From the NCBI GenBank assembly GCA_937983015.1, contig CALKAK010000153.1, forward strand, positions 1 to 45,193: DNA of 45,193 nucleotides. The letters run 5' to 3'. The notes beneath the pieces were generated by a model. The model saw only the letters and a program-made list of their open reading frames with translations, did no database searches and was not told the DNA's origin. The DNA is from an uncultured Bacillaceae bacterium. Lineage in GTDB: Bacteria; Bacillota; Bacilli; Bacillales; Caldibacillaceae. Each line of letters begins with the position of its first letter. The first letter of the stretch is position 1. A program made the translations under genes and the position numbers. Shown piece after piece: positions 43,742 to 45,193 of the stretch.

Positions 43742-45130
43742 TTAAGCCTTTGGATGAACCATATCACGCGGGTTGATATAGCGGTCGAACTCTTCTTCCG
43801 TTAAATAACCGAGTTTTAACGCAGCTTCTTTTAATGTTATTCCTTCTTTATGCGCCAGTTTAGCGATATCGGCCGCCTTTTCATAACCAATATACGGGTT
43901 TAAAGCGGTGACTAACATTAACGATTCATTGAGGTATTTCTCAATAACTTCTTTATTCGGCTCGATACCGACCGCGCAATGATCATTGAACGAACGGATC
44001 GCATCCGCCAGTAGGCGAGCGCTTTGCAAGAAATTATAAATAATTACGGGTTTAAAGACGTTCAATTCAAAATTCCCCTGGCTTGCGGCAAAACCGATAG
44101 CAGCGTCATTTCCCATGACCTGTACACACACCATCGTTAATGCTTCACTTTGCGTCGGATTGACTTTACCCGGCATGATCGAAGACCCCGGTTCATTGGC
44201 CGGAATCGTGATTTCCCCGATCCCGCAGCGTGGGCCGGAAGCCAACCAGCGTACATCATTAGCAATCTTCATTAAATCCGCTGCTAAAGCTTTTAAAGCT
44301 CCATGGGCATAAGTAATCTCATCATGGCTCGTTAAAGCGTGGAATTTATTCCGTGACGAGTAAAAATCGATGCCGGTATATTTGGCAATCTCCTCGGAGA
44401 CGAGGACACCAAATTCTGGATGGGTATTGATGCCCGTTCCTACTGCGGTACCCCCGATAGCAAGGGCTTTCATTTGATTCGTGCTTTCTTGGATGAATTC
44501 CAAAGAACGGTCGAGCATATGCACCCAGCCGCTGATTTCCTGACCCAGCGTTAAAGGTGTCGCATCTTGCAGATGCGTACGCCCGATTTTTACTATATCT
44601 TTAAAAGCACTTGCCTTATCCGATAAGGTCTCCCGTAATTTTTTAATTTCCGGAATGAGGTGTTTCTCTACATATTCAACCGCAGCAACATGCATCGCTG
44701 TCGGGAATGTATCATTTGAACTCTGTCCCATATTGACATGATCATTCGGATGCAATTTTTCTTCCGATCCCTTTTCTTGCAACCATTCATTACCGCGATT
44801 GGCGATCACTTCGTTCATATTCATATTCGACTGCGTACCGCTACCAGTTTGCCACACTTTCAATGGAAAATGATCGTCCCACTTTCCCGCTAAAATTTCA
44901 TCGGTAGCCGTAACGATCGCATCTTTCCGGTCATCACTGAGTTTCCCCAATTTATTGTTGACAATCGCACAACTTCTTTTTAATATAGCGAAAGCCCGGA
45001 TCACTTCTTGTGGCATTTTTTCCGTACCGATGGCAAAGTTTTGGTAGCTTCTTTGTGTCTGAGCTCCCCAGTATTTATCAGCGGGAACCTTGACTTCTCC
45101 CATCGTATCCCTTTCGATACGATATTCCAT
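43742..45130 (-). CDS. fumC: Class II fumarate hydratase
   Basis: Interconverts fumarate and malate in the citric acid cycle. 462 residues, starting at ATG 45130 behind GGGGAGGGG. Superfamily motifs: WGAQTQRSYQNF near the N-terminus, KVWQTGSGTQSNMNMNEVIANR, HPNDHVNMGQSSNDTFPTAMH (catalytic His region), GRTHLQDATPLTLGQE, and the mobile signature loop GSSIMPGKVNPTQSE. The C-terminal EAALKLGYLTEEEFDRYINP is typical of FumC. TATAAT elements upstream near the window edge probably belong to its promoter, but the -35 is not in view. Confidence 0.97.
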   Translation of the reverse strand: MEYRIERDTMGEVKVPADKYWGAQTQRSYQNFAIGTEKMPQEVIRAFAILKRSCAIVNNKLGKLSDDRKDAIVTATDEILAGKWDDHFPLKVWQTGSGTQSNMNMNEVIANRGNEWLQEKGSEEKLHPNDHVNMGQSSNDTFPTAMHVAAVEYVEKHLIPEIKKLRETLSDKASAFKDIVKIGRTHLQDATPLTLGQEISGWVHMLDRSLEFIQESTNQMKALAIGGTAVGTGINTHPEFGVLVSEEIAKYTGIDFYSSRNKFHALTSHDEITYAHGALKALAADLMKIANDVRWLASGPRCGIGEITIPANEPGSSIMPGKVNPTQSEALTMVCVQVMGNDAAIGFAASQGNFELNVFKPVIIYNFLQSARLLADAIRSFNDHCAVGIEPNKEVIEKYLNESLMLVTALNPYIGYEKAADIAKLAHKEGITLKEAALKLGYLTEEEFDRYINPRDMVHPKA

Positions 45131-45193
45131 TTCTACCCCTCCCCAAATTTTACCGATATAACAATTATAAACACTTTTATTATAGTAAATTTT

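Noticed and set aside
1..45193. tRNA or rRNA genes
   Set aside because: No cloverleaf with the GGTTCRA T-arm motif and no rRNA-like stretch was recognised by eye; a covariance scan was not possible here.

Overview
The window is chromosomal DNA from a low-to-mid GC Firmicute of the family Bacillaceae. Evidence for this: strong GGAGG ribosome binding sites, frequent TTG starts, TTGACA/TATAAT promoters, and long stretches of gene order known from Bacillus subtilis (yeaC-yeaD-yebA-guaA-pbuG-yebG, then yerA-yerB-yerC-pcrB-pcrA-ligA-yerH, then gatCAB, then dgkB-rlmCD). Nothing in the sequence identifies the species.

Layout. 1-2640 is a decaying accessory edge: a broken transposase tail (ISLre2-like), an N-terminal piece of the CRISPR endonuclease Cas6 with no array, a lone SAM methyltransferase, and an unrecognised decayed reading frame. 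2657-5077 is rlmCD and dgkB. 5238-13092 is a block lying between dgkB and gatB, which are adjacent in B. subtilis. It holds a zinc-ribbon membrane protein, gabD, a frameshifted maa, a cupin, and a five-gene persulfide module (rhodanese, CoA-disulfide reductase/rhodanese fusion, CstR repressor, membrane-anchored rhodanese, glutaredoxin-like protein) behind a promoter with two CstR-type operators. 13238-16442 is gatCAB. 16656-22289 carries a yueI-like gene, an amino-acid permease/class III aminotransferase pair and pruA. 22462-32134 is the conserved camS-ligA-pcrA-pcrB and yerC-yerB-yerA block. 32239-36324 holds a small membrane gene, a NETI protein, pbuG with a PurBox pair and a guanine riboswitch, and guaA. 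36545-40958 is a MoxR/DUF58/transglutaminase operon. The right end has a broken alkyltransferase-like gene, an FAD dehydrogenase, a 21-bp-periodic noncoding tract, and fumC.

How it fits together. The persulfide genes form one autoregulated thiol/persulfide-handling unit. The purine part is the most unusual. GuaA has lost the nucleophilic cysteine and other hallmarks of its glutaminase domain while its synthetase part looks intact. The purine biosynthesis operon that sits between yebG and yerA in B. subtilis is absent from that position. The guanine-riboswitch-controlled purine permease and the adenine-deaminase-like YerA remain. This suggests a remodelled, possibly salvage- or ammonia-dependent purine metabolism. 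That interpretation is inference; the sequence changes themselves are directly visible.
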